From positions 114,715-178,714 of the forward strand of contig NZ_RCUX01000008.1 of NCBI RefSeq assembly GCF_003667565.1: a stretch of 64,000 bases of DNA, written 5' to 3'. Both the position numbers and the translations under genes were made by a program. Each line of letters opens with the position of its first letter. Positions within the stretch are counted from its first letter, which is position 1. The stretch is from Mycetocola tolaasinivorans. GTDB lineage: Bacteria; Actinomycetota; Actinomycetes; Actinomycetales; Microbacteriaceae. Under the pieces are notes generated by a model. It did not search any database, was not told the origin of the DNA, and was given only the letters and a program-made list of their open reading frames with translations. Of the stretch, positions 25,670 to 34,949 are shown piece after piece.

Positions 25670-27364
25670 CTATCTGTGCTTTTCGGCGTCGCGGAGGGTC
25701 CAGCCGTCGGAACCCCCGCCAATTTCGCCCTGGACCGCGAGGAGACCGAGTGCGGAGCGCACGGTTTCGTGGGACAGCCCCGAATCGACCGCGATTTCCT
25801 CGGCGCTTCGCGGACGGCGGCGGCTGAGACTGTCGCGAACCCGGGCGACCTCCACCGATTCCACGGCTCGCGCTCGGGCCGAGAGCGGTGGCGGGACCCC
25901 TCCCACGCGAGTTCGCGAGAACGGGGTGCGCCTCTGCGAGGTGACGGCGGGCGCCGCTGATTCCGGGTTGGGGTTGATCGCCTCGGCTCCGCCCTGGTTT
26001 CGTTCGACTTCGGCGGTGGGCGTGCCCTCGCCTTCCTCGCCCGCGGATGTATGACGAGGATTTTGGGGGCTAACACCGGCTGTTTTATCCCCGGGCGCGC
26101 TGCTCGATGCACCGCCAGCGTGGTCGCCGGATGCGGCGAGATTGATGCCTGGGCGAGCGCGGGCACGGTTGTCGGCTTCGGGAGGCAGGGCGGAGCCCGA
26201 ACCGCCACCGGGCACTTCGACCGCTTCGACACCGGGAGGCTGGCTGGAACCTCGGCGAGTATCAGCGTCCGTGCGAGGATGGACGCCCGCGGGTGCGCTG
26301 GGGCCGGTGAGGGGTTCGATGAGTTCCACGACGGTGTCGACGTCGGTGATGAGCGCGGCCGCATAGTCGCGGATGAGGCGATGGCAGCCGGCCGAGGTGG
26401 TGCTCGTGACCGGGCCGGGAACGGCCCCGAGGGGGCGTCCGAGCGAGGCCGCATGGTTGGCCGTGTTGAGCGAACCGGAGCGCTGCCCCGCCTCCATCAC
26501 CACGGTGCCGCGGGTGAGGGCGGCGATCAGTCGGTTGCGCTGCAGGAACCTCCAGCGGGTGGGTGCCGTGCCGTTGGGAACCTCGGAGATCACGGCGCCA
26601 TCGCGTACGACGCGGGCAAGGAGGTCGGCGTGCCCGCTCGGATAGGGGCGGTCGGCTCCTCCGGCCACGATTGCGATGGTTTGGCCGTGACTCGCAAATG
26701 CGGAACGGTGCACGATGGCGTCGATGCCGTAGGCTGCGCCGGACACCAGGCAGTAGCCGCGGACGGCGAGGCCGGACGCGATCTCGAGGGTCACCTCCTC
26801 GCCGTACCGGGTTGAGGCGCGCGCACCCACGAGCGCGACGGAGTTGCGTGCCGACTCGATGGTGTCGAGGTTGCCGCGCACCCAGAGGCAGAGCGGTGTG
26901 TGCAGGCGAAGGTCGTTCAGGGCGAGGGGCCACTCGTGATCGAACGGGCCGAGGACGAGAGTTTCGGTGCGCTGGGCGCGCTCGAGGAGGTCAAGGACTC
27001 GATTGGCGACGAGGCGTGGCTGCCAGCGTTCCAGTGCCCGGTGCATACCGTCGAGGGTTGTGGCCGAGTCGAGGTCGCCCGCGTGACGCTCCAGCAGAAT
27101 CGAGGCCCAGTAGTGCGCGGATTCGTCGCGCACGAGCGCATCCAGCGCGGCGGTGGCCCCGAGGATGTTGATGAGCTCGGAGGCGGTGGAGTCTCCGGGC
27201 TCGACGATTGATGACCAGGCCGCGCGCGCAAACGTATCGATGTGGTCTCGGGCGTCATCGGTGTTGGTATCGGACAGGGCGTCCCGCGAGGTCTGACGCA
27301 CCGCGCGTGCGGCGTTAATGACGCGGTCGCGGGGAAGACCAAATACCGTGGGTGGGATGGGCAT
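25670..27364 (-). CDS. dprA: DNA-processing protein DprA, with long disordered insert
   Basis: A 564-residue protein that in naturally competent bacteria loads RecA on incoming single-stranded DNA. The Rossmann-like DprA domain spans ~135-350, with SVALVGARASTRYGEE, LVSGAAYGIDAIVHR, GGADRPYPSGH, and FLQRNRLIAALTRGTVVMEA. The C-terminal winged helix (~500-555: RPRSAEEIAVDSGLSHETVRSAL) is present. Between them lies a ~150-residue low-complexity Gly/Ala/Pro/Glu linker, unusually long for the family. It follows comM by 27 nt in the standard yraN-comM-dprA order. Confidence 0.92.
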   Translation of the reverse strand: MPIPPTVFGLPRDRVINAARAVRQTSRDALSDTNTDDARDHIDTFARAAWSSIVEPGDSTASELINILGATAALDALVRDESAHYWASILLERHAGDLDSATTLDGMHRALERWQPRLVANRVLDLLERAQRTETLVLGPFDHEWPLALNDLRLHTPLCLWVRGNLDTIESARNSVALVGARASTRYGEEVTLEIASGLAVRGYCLVSGAAYGIDAIVHRSAFASHGQTIAIVAGGADRPYPSGHADLLARVVRDGAVISEVPNGTAPTRWRFLQRNRLIAALTRGTVVMEAGQRSGSLNTANHAASLGRPLGAVPGPVTSTTSAGCHRLIRDYAAALITDVDTVVELIEPLTGPSAPAGVHPRTDADTRRGSSQPPGVEAVEVPGGGSGSALPPEADNRARARPGINLAASGDHAGGASSSAPGDKTAGVSPQNPRHTSAGEEGEGTPTAEVERNQGGAEAINPNPESAAPAVTSQRRTPFSRTRVGGVPPPLSARARAVESVEVARVRDSLSRRRPRSAEEIAVDSGLSHETVRSALGLLAVQGEIGGGSDGWTLRDAEKHR

Positions 27365-27391
27365 GGTTCGCCTCTCTGTTTTGCCTGGTGG

Positions 27392-28972
27392 TCACACGGT
27401 GAGGCCGTCTCTGAGGAAGAGGGCCTCCCCGATGTCGTCGAGGGTGGGGGCCGCGTGGGCGCCGAGGTCGGCGACCGTCCAGGCGACGCGAAGCACGCGA
27501 TCGTAGCCACGCATACTCAGTCGACCCGCGGCGAAGGCCTTGTCTAGCGGCGAGAGCATCGCCGAGGAAACCCGGTGGGTGCCCTCGCGCAACCAGCTTC
27601 CGGGCACGTCGGCGGTGCGGGTCCAGGGAGTGTCTCGGAGGCGATGGGCCGCGCGTTCACGAGCGAGTCTGACGTCCTCGCGGAGCGCCTGATGGTCATA
27701 CCGGGGTGAGTCTCTGGCGAGGTTGAGCTGCGCCGAGGTGATGGGGTGAACGCGCACCTGAATGTCGATTCGGTCGAGTAGCGGCCCCGAGAGCCGGCCA
27801 CGATAGCGCCGGACGGACTGCGGCGGGCAGTCACACCGGCGGGCCTTCTCGCCGTGGTAGCCACACGGACAGGGGTTGGCGGCGAGTACCAGTTGAAATC
27901 GGCCGGGAAACGTGGCTGCTCCGATGGCGCGATGAATCACGATCTCGCCGGTTTCGAGCGGCTGACGGAGCATGTCGAGCACGTGGGCGGGAAACTCCGC
28001 CGCCTCATCGAGAAAGAGCACGCCGTGTGCCGCGCGCGCCGCGGCACCGGGGCGGATCAGCGTGCTTCCCCCACCGATGATCGACGCCACCGAGGCGCTG
28101 TGGTGCGGTGCCTCCCAGGGCGGACGAACCGGGATACCGGAATCGAATCTGGCGCCGTCCAACGACTGTACGGAGGCGACCTCCAGGGCGACGTCGATCG
28201 GGAGATCTGGAAGCAGTGAGGGCAACCGGGCTGCGAGCATCGATTTGCCGGTACCCGGCGGCCCCACCATGCCGAGGTGGTGCCCACCCGCGGCGGCCGT
28301 GATCAGCGCCTTGACCGCGTCGGTCTGGCCCAGGACATCGGCCAGGCTGGGCTCGGGCGGGGAGCGGATCAGTGCGGACGCCGTGCCGGCCGATGCCGGC
28401 TCCGTCGATTTCTCGAGCCCTCCCCGCATGAGCGGGGCATCGTGATCTTCGGGCTCGAGATCGGCGCCGTGCCAGATGGCGGCGGCCCGCAGCGATTCGA
28501 TGGGGATTATCTCGGTGTCGGGCACGAGTTCGGCCTCGGCACGGTTGGCCGCCGGCACCATGATGCGGGGATACCCGGCATCCCGCGCGGCCAATACCGC
28601 CGGAAGGATGCCCGGCGTGGCCCGCAGGCGGCCGTCGAGGCTCAGCTCGCCCAGGTGTACCACGCTGGCCACCGAGGCGAGCGGGAGGCGGGCATCGGCC
28701 GCGAGGCACGCCAGCGCAATCGCGAGGTCGAACCCCGCCCCTGCTTTGGGAAGACCCGCGGGAGAGAGGTTGACCGTGATGCGGCCGGTGGGCAGCCGGC
28801 AGCCCGAGTTGTTGGCGGCGAGGCGCACCCGCCCCTCGGCCTCCCCGAGCGAGCGATCCGCGAGCCCGATGATGACCAGGCGTGGCAGGCTCTGCGAGAC
28901 GTCTGCCTCTACCTCGACCATCGAGCCCTGAATACCGAGCAGCGAAACCGCCCAGGTTCTTCCCACGCTCAC
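27392..28972 (-). CDS. comM: ComM/YifB family magnesium-chelatase-like AAA+ ATPase
   Basis: A 526-residue AAA+ protein. The N-terminal ChlI-like domain (SLPRLVIIGLADRSLGEAEGRVRLAANNS, read in pieces) precedes the ATPase module with Walker A GPPGTGKS near residue 237 and Walker B VLFLDEAAEF. A Cys pattern PCPCGYHG...CDCPP resembles a zinc-binding insert. ComM homologues are branch-migration helicases aiding integration of transformed DNA. GTG at 28970-28972 overlaps the yraN stop by 4 nt, coupling translation. Confidence 0.92.
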   Translation of the reverse strand: MSVGRTWAVSLLGIQGSMVEVEADVSQSLPRLVIIGLADRSLGEAEGRVRLAANNSGCRLPTGRITVNLSPAGLPKAGAGFDLAIALACLAADARLPLASVASVVHLGELSLDGRLRATPGILPAVLAARDAGYPRIMVPAANRAEAELVPDTEIIPIESLRAAAIWHGADLEPEDHDAPLMRGGLEKSTEPASAGTASALIRSPPEPSLADVLGQTDAVKALITAAAGGHHLGMVGPPGTGKSMLAARLPSLLPDLPIDVALEVASVQSLDGARFDSGIPVRPPWEAPHHSASVASIIGGGSTLIRPGAAARAAHGVLFLDEAAEFPAHVLDMLRQPLETGEIVIHRAIGAATFPGRFQLVLAANPCPCGYHGEKARRCDCPPQSVRRYRGRLSGPLLDRIDIQVRVHPITSAQLNLARDSPRYDHQALREDVRLARERAAHRLRDTPWTRTADVPGSWLREGTHRVSSAMLSPLDKAFAAGRLSMRGYDRVLRVAWTVADLGAHAAPTLDDIGEALFLRDGLTV

Positions 28973-29325
28973 GAGATGTCTCGCAGGTGTTCGATTTCGG
29001 CGGGGCCGGCGCCGCGCAGGATGATGCCGATGACATCCAGCTGCACGCGCTCGTGCAGGCCCGCCTGCTCTCGCCAGTGCACCCCCACGGCGTTCATCCG
29101 CGCAAGCTTTTTCGCCGTGATCGCCTCGAACGGATGGCCGGCGAGCAGACCACGCCGTGTCTTCACCTCGACCATGGCGATGACACCGGTGGTGCCGTCT
29201 CGGGCGATGATGTCGACCTCGCCCGCGATGCAGCGCCAGTTGCGCTCGACGATTTCGAAACCGTGCGCGCTCAAATACTCCACCGCGAGGTTTTCACCGT
29301 CGCGCCCTACGTCCTGATTGGCCAT
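28969..29325 (-). CDS. yraN: YraN/UPF0102 family nuclease-fold protein
   Basis: A 118-residue protein with the restriction-endonuclease-like core of UPF0102: GRDGENLAVEYLSAHGF, then NWRCIAGEVDIIARD and VEVKTRRG. The E...D...ExK series is intact, so nuclease activity is possible; family function is not settled. It is the first gene of the yraN-comM-dprA unit. ATG at 29323-29325 has GGAGGCAAAACG upstream. Confidence 0.9.
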   Translation of the reverse strand: MANQDVGRDGENLAVEYLSAHGFEIVERNWRCIAGEVDIIARDGTTGVIAMVEVKTRRGLLAGHPFEAITAKKLARMNAVGVHWREQAGLHERVQLDVIGIILRGAGPAEIEHLRDIS

Positions 29326-29448
29326 CGTTTTGCCTCCTGCTACCAGGCTGAACGATGCGGCACTCGGGTGGGCGGTGCGCAGTGATTATGTGCACAAGAG
29401 ATTCAGATCCGCCCCCTGTGGGAAACAGAACAGAAAAAGCCCGAGGTC

Positions 29449-29901
29449 CTACAGCGGCACCGTACCCTCGGCCCCCAGGCGCTTCATCACCATCGTGGAG
29501 GTCAGCCTCTGCACGCCCGGAAGCGCGCCCAGCTCGGTGTCGTAGAGCTCCTGGTACGCGGCCATGTCGCGGGTGAGCACGCGCATCATATAGTCGGGCT
29601 CACCAAACAGTCGCTGCGCATCGACGACGTTTGGGATCGCCACGACCGCCTCCTCAAACGCGGTGATGGTGTGCAGATCCGTATGACTCATCGTCACGAA
29701 GATCAGCGCCTCGAAGGTCAACCCCACCGCCGCACGGGCAACCACCGCACGGTAGCGCTCGATCGCACCGGACTGCTCCAGATCACGCAGGCGGCGATGG
29801 CAGGAGGACAGGCTCAGCCCCACGCGCGTGGCGAGATCCGTGGCACTCATCCGGCCGTCCTCCTGCAGGAGTGAAAGAATCTCCCGGTTAATTGCGTCCA
29901 T
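29449..29901 (-). CDS. Lrp/AsnC family transcriptional regulator
   Basis: A 150-residue regulator with an N-terminal winged HTH (MSATDLATRVGLSLSSCHRRLRDLE in overlapping pieces) and a C-terminal RAM effector-binding domain (VVDAQRLFGEPDYMMRVLTRDMAAY). Lrp proteins bind amino acids and control their export or metabolism. ATG at 29899-29901 is favoured because GGAAG is 10 nt upstream, whereas the ATG at 29910 is only one base from it. It is divergent from a LysE-family exporter with a ~100-nt gap, the usual regulator-target layout. Confidence 0.88.
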   Translation of the reverse strand: MDAINREILSLLQEDGRMSATDLATRVGLSLSSCHRRLRDLEQSGAIERYRAVVARAAVGLTFEALIFVTMSHTDLHTITAFEEAVVAIPNVVDAQRLFGEPDYMMRVLTRDMAAYQELYDTELGALPGVQRLTSTMVMKRLGAEGTVPL

Positions 29902-30004
29902 GGCACCCATTCTTCCAGCATTCCCCGCTGGTCGCGACTATTTACGGAGCACCTCCCGCCATATTTTGCCTAGAATCTTCGATCAGATACCGAAAGTAGG
30001 CCCC

Positions 30005-30628
30005 GTGAACCCCACACTCATCGCACAGTTTTGGCTCGTTGCGGTCCTCCTGGTGCTCACCCCCGGGGCCGACTGGGCCTACGCGATCGCGGCCGGGCTG
30101 CGAGCTAAATCGGTCGCTCCGGCAATCCTCGGCATGGCCGCCGCTTACAGCCTCGTCGTCGTAGTGCTCGCCCTCGGGGTGGGCGCGCTCGTCACCGCGC
30201 AGCCGATCACGCTCACCGTGCTCTCCCTCCTCGGCTCGGGCTACCTGATCTACCTCGGCACCAGCACGGTCCTGCAGCGCTCCGAGGGCCTCGCCGCAAG
30301 CGATCGCCCGCTCAACACCAGCGCGCTCCCCCAGTTTTTGCGCGGCATGGCGGTCAGCGGTCTCAACCCCAAGGGGCTCCTTCTCCTGCTGACGCTCCTT
30401 CCGCAGTTTCTCAGCCCGACCGGATGGCCGGCATCCGGGCAGATGCTCGTGCTCGGCAGCCTGCACGTGATCAACGGCATCGTGGTCTACACGATCGTCG
30501 CCCTGCTGGCACGCAAGCTCCTGCGCACGCGCCCCCGCGCCAGCCAGATCGTGACCCGCGGTGCCGGCGTCGCAATGCTCGCCGTGGGCATCGGGATACT
30601 CGTCGAACAGGCGGTACGCGTCTTCTAA
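30005..30628 (+). CDS. LysE/RhtB family amino-acid exporter
   Basis: A 207-residue inner-membrane protein with about six TM helices. The N-terminus reads PGADWAYAIAAG, matching the LysE-family motif normally written PGP; LLGSGYLIYLG and GLNPKGLLLLLTLLPQF follow at the usual places. It probably exports an amino acid sensed by the divergent Lrp-type regulator. GTG at 30005 with AGTAGG upstream fits the family N-terminus; an in-frame extension upstream overlaps the lrp coding region. Confidence 0.88.
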   Translation: MNPTLIAQFWLVAVLLVLTPGADWAYAIAAGLRAKSVAPAILGMAAAYSLVVVVLALGVGALVTAQPITLTVLSLLGSGYLIYLGTSTVLQRSEGLAASDRPLNTSALPQFLRGMAVSGLNPKGLLLLLTLLPQFLSPTGWPASGQMLVLGSLHVINGIVVYTIVALLARKLLRTRPRASQIVTRGAGVAMLAVGIGILVEQAVRVF

Positions 30629-30760
30629 AACGACCGGATACGCGTGACGCCTGCGGGCTCGCGCGCGTCGCCTCCCGCCTGCGCGGATTCCATCGAAAAA
30701 GACGCTAGCGTAGAGCGCGCACACCCGCGCCACAAGAGACAACCCGCAGAGAGGCCCCAC

Positions 30761-31801
30761 GTGAACAGGACCACGCTCGGCACCAGGATCCGCGCCCTCG
30801 CGCCCGGGCTGGGTATCGCGCTTCTCGCCGCGATCATCGCGTTTGGCGTGCACACGCTCACCCCGAGCGTTCCGGCGCTCACCTGGGCGGTACTGCTCGG
30901 CATCGTCGCCGCCAATGTGCCCGTCACCGCGCGCATCCTCTCGGGGACTGCCAAACCGGGTATCGGGTTCGCAGCCAAGAAGTTCATGCGCCTCGGCATC
31001 GTGCTGCTCGGCCTCAAGCTCAGCATCGTGGACGTCCTGAACCTGGGCTGGGGCACGCTCCTCGTCATCATCGGGATCGTGATTATCACCTTTGCCGGCA
31101 CCCTCCTCGGCGGAAAGCTCCTGCGGCTTCCCGGCGATCAGCCGATTCTGATGGCCGCCGGCTTTGCGATCTGTGGGGCCTCGGCGATCGGCGCGATGAG
31201 CGCCGCCACGGGAGCCAAGAGCAAGGATGCCACCGCACCGATCGCAATGGTGACGCTGTGCGGCACCCTCGCCATCGCCGTGCTCCCGCTTGCCGGGCAC
31301 CTGATCGGGCTCACCCCGGTGGAGTTCGGATTCTGGGTGGGCGCGGGCGTCCACGATGTGGGCCAGGTCGTGGCCACCGCGCAAACCGCCGGCGCGAGCG
31401 CCCTCGCGATCGCCGTACTCGTGAAGCTCACCCGCGTACTCATGCTGGCACCGATGGTGACCGCCACCACCCTCGTGGTGCGTGCCCGTGCCCGCCGAAA
31501 CCCCGCCACCGCCACCATCGAGGAGCGGGTTCTTCCGCCGATCGTGCCGCTCTTTGTGGCCGGCTTCCTACTCATGGTCGCGCTGCGAAGCGTGGGCGTG
31601 GTCTCCCCCACCCTGATCGATATCGCTGGGCACGCCCAGGACTGGCTGCTCGCCCTCGCGCTGTTTTCCCTCGGTGCCGGCGTCCGCATCGGCGAGCTGC
31701 GACGCGGCGGCGCACGCACCGCCCTGCTGGCGCTCGGCTCGTGGATCCTGATCGCCGTACTCGCGCTAGCGGCCGTCGAGATCCTGCAGCCGGGCAGCTA
31801 G
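30761..31801 (+). CDS. YeiH/UPF0324 family putative anion (sulfate) exporter
   Basis: A 346-residue polytopic protein with ~10 hydrophobic segments. Family marks are FAAKKFMRLGIVLLGLKLS, AICGASAIGAMSAATGAKSKD, and GAGVHDVGQVVATAQT. UPF0324 proteins are annotated as putative sulfate exporters; transport has been little studied. GTG at 30761 follows AGAGAGG. It is co-oriented with lysE across a 132-nt gap, so it probably has its own promoter. Confidence 0.85.
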   Translation: MNRTTLGTRIRALAPGLGIALLAAIIAFGVHTLTPSVPALTWAVLLGIVAANVPVTARILSGTAKPGIGFAAKKFMRLGIVLLGLKLSIVDVLNLGWGTLLVIIGIVIITFAGTLLGGKLLRLPGDQPILMAAGFAICGASAIGAMSAATGAKSKDATAPIAMVTLCGTLAIAVLPLAGHLIGLTPVEFGFWVGAGVHDVGQVVATAQTAGASALAIAVLVKLTRVLMLAPMVTATTLVVRARARRNPATATIEERVLPPIVPLFVAGFLLMVALRSVGVVSPTLIDIAGHAQDWLLALALFSLGAGVRIGELRRGGARTALLALGSWILIAVLALAAVEILQPGS

Positions 31802-31839
31802 ATCCCGCAACCCGGCAGCGAGATCACACAGCCGAACGG

Positions 31840-32511
31840 CTAGGCGCGCGCCTTGAGGGCGGCGTCGATGGCGTCGCGAATATCGTCGAGGGACGTCAGG
31901 CGAATCAGTCGGTCGTCCACAAAGATGGATGGCGTGCCCTGCAGGCCGAGCTCCACCGCGGCGTCAAAGTCATACCGCACCCGATCCTCGGTGGCCGGAT
32001 CGGCGATGGCGGCATCGTAGGCAGCCATGTCGAAGCCGAGCTCCTCGGCATACCCGCGGAAGACGTTTGCGCGAGACTCGTCGCTGTGGCTCCACTCCTC
32101 CTGGGAGTCCAGGAGCTTGTTGTACATTTCCTCGAGCTTGCCCTGCTGTGCCGAGGCCTCGGCGGCCAGCGCTGCGGGGCCCGAGTTGGGGTGCCCCGGC
32201 AGCGGGAAGTATCGCAGCACAAACTGCACCTTGCCACCGTACTCGGCGCGCAGGTCTTCGACGTAGGGGTGCACCGCGGCGCAGGCCTCACACTCGAAGT
32301 CGAGGAACTCGGTGAGCACCACGGCGTTCTCATCGGCCTCACCGATGCGGTGGCTGTTTTCGGCGACCGACGAGACGACGGGCCCGCCGGATGCCGATGG
32401 GCTGGGTGCGGCCTCGTTCTGGAATGGCTTTACCATCCACAAAATCACCGCCCCCAATACGATGAGGAGGACAACTACTACGGCAATTTGAATTCGAGTA
32501 CTGGTACGCAT
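31840..32511 (-). CDS. Membrane-anchored DsbA-family thiol-disulfide oxidoreductase
   Basis: A 223-residue protein with one N-terminal TM helix (residues ~8-27) and an extracytoplasmic thioredoxin fold with a helical insert. The redox site is CEAC in FLDFECEACAAVHPYV, and cis-Pro is in GLQGTPSIFVDD. In Actinobacteria such proteins oxidise or isomerise disulfides of secreted proteins, usually reoxidised by a VKOR protein, which is not in this window. Several extracytoplasmic proteins here carry paired cysteines and are plausible clients. Confidence 0.88.
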   Translation of the reverse strand: MRTSTRIQIAVVVVLLIVLGAVILWMVKPFQNEAAPSPSASGGPVVSSVAENSHRIGEADENAVVLTEFLDFECEACAAVHPYVEDLRAEYGGKVQFVLRYFPLPGHPNSGPAALAAEASAQQGKLEEMYNKLLDSQEEWSHSDESRANVFRGYAEELGFDMAAYDAAIADPATEDRVRYDFDAAVELGLQGTPSIFVDDRLIRLTSLDDIRDAIDAALKARA

Positions 32512-32546
32512 CGTGTTTCGAGCCTACCCGATGACACAAGCATCAC

Positions 32547-32587
32547 AATAAAAGTGGCGCATCCCGGACAGTCCCGGAACGCGCCAC
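32547..32587 (-). terminator. Rho-independent terminator after DUF2469
   Basis: A stem GTGGCGC (32554-32560) with GCGCCAC (32581-32587) encloses a second CCGGGA-rich stem and is followed by TTTTATT on the minus strand. It closes the lepB-rnhB-DUF2469 direction. Confidence 0.88.
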
Positions 32588-32607
32588 GTCTATACGTCGG
32601 TCACTCG

Positions 32608-32931
32608 CTACTTACCGAGCGAGAGATCCTTCGGAATTTCAAAATCACTGGGGTTGAGCTCCTCCACGTTCACGTCCTTGAACGTGAGCACGCGAACCGA
32701 CTTTACAAAGCGGTCCGAACGGTAGATGTCCCACACCCAGACGTCGTTCATCGTGATCTCAAAGTAGAAGTCGTGCTCGGTGTCCTGGCGTACGAGGCTC
32801 ACCTCGTTGGCGAGGTAGAACCGACGCTCGGTCTCGATCACATACTTGAACTGGGAAACCACATCGCGATACTCGCGGTACAGGGCGAGCTCGACCTCGC
32901 GGTCGTAGTCCTCAATCTCGTCATCATCCAT
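32608..32931 (-). CDS. DUF2469 family protein
   Basis: A 107-residue acidic cytosolic protein found almost only in Actinobacteria, starting MDDDEIEDYDREVELALYRE and containing FKYVIETERRFYLANEV and WVWDIYRSDRFVK. The function is unknown. Its constant place between rnhB and yraN suggests a housekeeping role. It starts 12 nt after the rnhB stop and is followed by a strong terminator. Confidence 0.9.
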   Translation of the reverse strand: MDDDEIEDYDREVELALYREYRDVVSQFKYVIETERRFYLANEVSLVRQDTEHDFYFEITMNDVWVWDIYRSDRFVKSVRVLTFKDVNVEELNPSDFEIPKDLSLGK

Positions 32932-32943
32932 GGTGCCTCTATC

Positions 32944-33603
32944 CTAGACGTTTTCGGGCGTCGTATACGCGCTGAGCCAGGTCGCACGGTGCTGTGGGGT
33001 CAGCCCGTGCTGGCGCAGCGCCTCCAGATGGGTCGGCGAACCATACCCCTTATTGCTCGCCCAGCCGTACTGGGGGAAGGCCGCGTCCTGCTCCTGCATC
33101 AGGGTGTCGCGCTCGACCTTCGCGATGATCGACGCGGCAGCCACCGAGACACAGTCTCGGTCGGCCTTCACCCGGGTGCGCACATCCAGCGGGCTCGCGA
33201 GGCCGGGTGAGAGCCAGTCGTGCGAGCCATCGAGCAGGATCGTGGCACCCGCCACATCGGCACCCGCGGCGTGCAGTATGCCGAGGGCGCGCTTGCCGGC
33301 AAGGGCCAGCGCGGGCACAATACCGATGGCGTCAACCTCTTCGGCACTCGCCATCCCCACGGCGTGCAGGGGTGCCCAGACGCGCACCAGGGGTTCGAGC
33401 ACGATACGCTTCTTCTCGCTCACGAGCTTTGAATCGCGCAGGCCGTCCGGTGGTGTGCCAAGACCCGGAATAAACACGGCCATGCCGACCGCGACCGGGC
33501 CGGCCACCGCACCACGGCCCACCTCATCGCAGCCGATGACCAGGCGCGATCCGGTTGCCAAAAACAGCGTTTCCACCTCATCGGTGGGCAAAACTACGGG
33601 CAT
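32944..33603 (-). CDS. rnhB: Ribonuclease HII
   Basis: A 219-residue nuclease removing ribonucleotides from RNA-DNA hybrids. The metal site motif GCDEVGRGAVAGPV supplies Asp26 and Glu27; the second acidic motif is ILLDGSHDW, and VAAASIIAKVERD is the conserved central helix. The length and motifs are normal. ATG at 33601-33603; it lies 9 nt downstream of the lepB stop. Confidence 0.97.
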   Translation of the reverse strand: MPVVLPTDEVETLFLATGSRLVIGCDEVGRGAVAGPVAVGMAVFIPGLGTPPDGLRDSKLVSEKKRIVLEPLVRVWAPLHAVGMASAEEVDAIGIVPALALAGKRALGILHAAGADVAGATILLDGSHDWLSPGLASPLDVRTRVKADRDCVSVAAASIIAKVERDTLMQEQDAAFPQYGWASNKGYGSPTHLEALRQHGLTPQHRATWLSAYTTPENV

Positions 33604-33612
33604 AGAGCGGTG

Positions 33613-34356
33613 CTACTTCTTTCCGACGCCGTCAAACACCTCGGGATAGTTGCCGAGGCCGCCCCAGCGGTCAAAGGGCCAGGTGATGACAAATGCGCGG
33701 CCAACCACGTTCTTGATCGGCACGAATCCCTTGGTGGGGCCCTGCTGGTTGAACCGGGAGTCGAGGGAGTCATAGCGGTTATCGCCCATGACCCAGAGGC
33801 TACCTTCGGGCACCACGACGTCGAAGTTGATCTCCGACACGCTCTGGTGGCCCTTTAGCTTCACGTAGGGTTCATCGAGCGGCACGCCGTTGACCATCAT
33901 CTGGCCGAGGGCGTTGCAGCACTCAACACGGTCGCCGGGAAGGCCGATCACGCGCTTGATCAGGTGGTCGTTGCTGTCTGGTGAGGCCAGACCCACGAGC
34001 GAGAGCAGCCACTCGCCGCCCTCCACGATCGGGTTGCCGGGCTTCTTCTGCGGCGTCACGGGCAGCCATCCGCCCGGATCGCGGAAGACCACGACGTCAC
34101 CGCGCTGAATCGGCACCAGGTTCGGCACCAGTTCGTTCACGAGGATGCGGTCATCCTTAATCAGCGTGTTCTCCATCGACCCCGAGGGGATGTAGAACGA
34201 ACGCACCAGAAACGTCTTCACGAGGAACGATGCGAGTATCGCAATGACCACGATGACCGCGAGGTCGCGGACGAAGTACCATCCGCCGCGCTTCTTGGTA
34301 GCGCGCTGCGACCGACGCGAGGGAATGCTCTCCCCCGCCAGAGTGTTTTCTGTCAT
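33613..34356 (-). CDS. lepB: Signal peptidase I
   Basis: A 247-residue membrane-bound serine protease that cleaves Sec and Tat signal peptides. A basic N-terminus and one TM helix (residues ~31-50) precede the catalytic Ser60 in PSGSMENTL; the general base is Lys134 in IKRVIGLPGD; box E reads VMGDNRYDSLDSR. A CC pair (CCNALG) sits in the domain II loop. It is located between rplS and rnhB as in most Actinobacteria. Confidence 0.96.
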   Translation of the reverse strand: MTENTLAGESIPSRRSQRATKKRGGWYFVRDLAVIVVIAILASFLVKTFLVRSFYIPSGSMENTLIKDDRILVNELVPNLVPIQRGDVVVFRDPGGWLPVTPQKKPGNPIVEGGEWLLSLVGLASPDSNDHLIKRVIGLPGDRVECCNALGQMMVNGVPLDEPYVKLKGHQSVSEINFDVVVPEGSLWVMGDNRYDSLDSRFNQQGPTKGFVPIKNVVGRAFVITWPFDRWGGLGNYPEVFDGVGKK

Positions 34357-34368
34357 TTAACCGCCCAA

Positions 34369-34396
34369 GCTCCCCACCAGCATAGCGGTGGGGAGC
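34369..34396 (-). terminator. Hairpin between rplS and lepB
   Basis: A perfect 10-bp G-C-rich stem (34369-34378 with 34387-34396, loop 8). No T-run follows on the minus strand, so it may be an attenuator or mRNA-stabilising element rather than a full terminator. Confidence 0.55.
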
Positions 34397-34439
34397 CTGG
34401 TTATTCTGACGGCTTGCCGTGAGAGATATGAAGCAGCGC

Positions 34440-34787
34440 TTAGAAGTCGCGCTTCTCCTTGATCTTCGCCTTCTTACCGCGCAGCTCGCGCAGGTAGTAG
34501 AGCTTGGCGCGACGGACGTCACCGCGGGTGATGACCTCGAGCTTGTCGATCACCGGGGAGTGTACCGGGAAGGTACGCTCCACGCCGACCTGGAAGCTGA
34601 CCTTGCGGACCGTGAAGGTCTCGCGAACGCCATCGCCCTGACGACGGATAACCGCGCCCTGGAAGACCTGGACACGAGAGCGGGTGCCCTCGATGATGTT
34701 TACGTGAACCTTGACGGTGTCACCGGCGCGGAATGCCGGGATGTCCGACTTCAGCGATGCTGCATCGACTGCGTCGAGGATATGCAT
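34440..34787 (-). CDS. rplS: 50S ribosomal protein L19
   Basis: A 115-residue ribosomal protein starting [19 protein letters not shown], with [30 protein letters not shown], and a C-terminal [17 protein letters not shown], all canonical L19 segments. The leader upstream is AT-rich and contains TATTTT, a plausible -10, near 34827-34832. Confidence 0.98.
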   Translation of the reverse strand: MHILDAVDAASLKSDIPAFRAGDTVKVHVNIIEGTRSRVQVFQGAVIRRQGDGVRETFTVRKVSFQVGVERTFPVHSPVIDKLEVITRGDVRRAKLYYLRELRGKKAKIKEKRDF

Positions 34788-34949
34788 TTTTGTTCGCTCT
34801 CTGTACCCGCCACAGGTCGACTACGAAAATAGAATTTTGATGTAGGTGTGTATCGCGTGGACGCCGGCTCCCCTGTGGCAGAGCGTGGCCGCGGCACAAG
34901 GGGTAATTATGTCACACTCCGGGCCGCGCACTCAACTTTGTGAGCGTCA

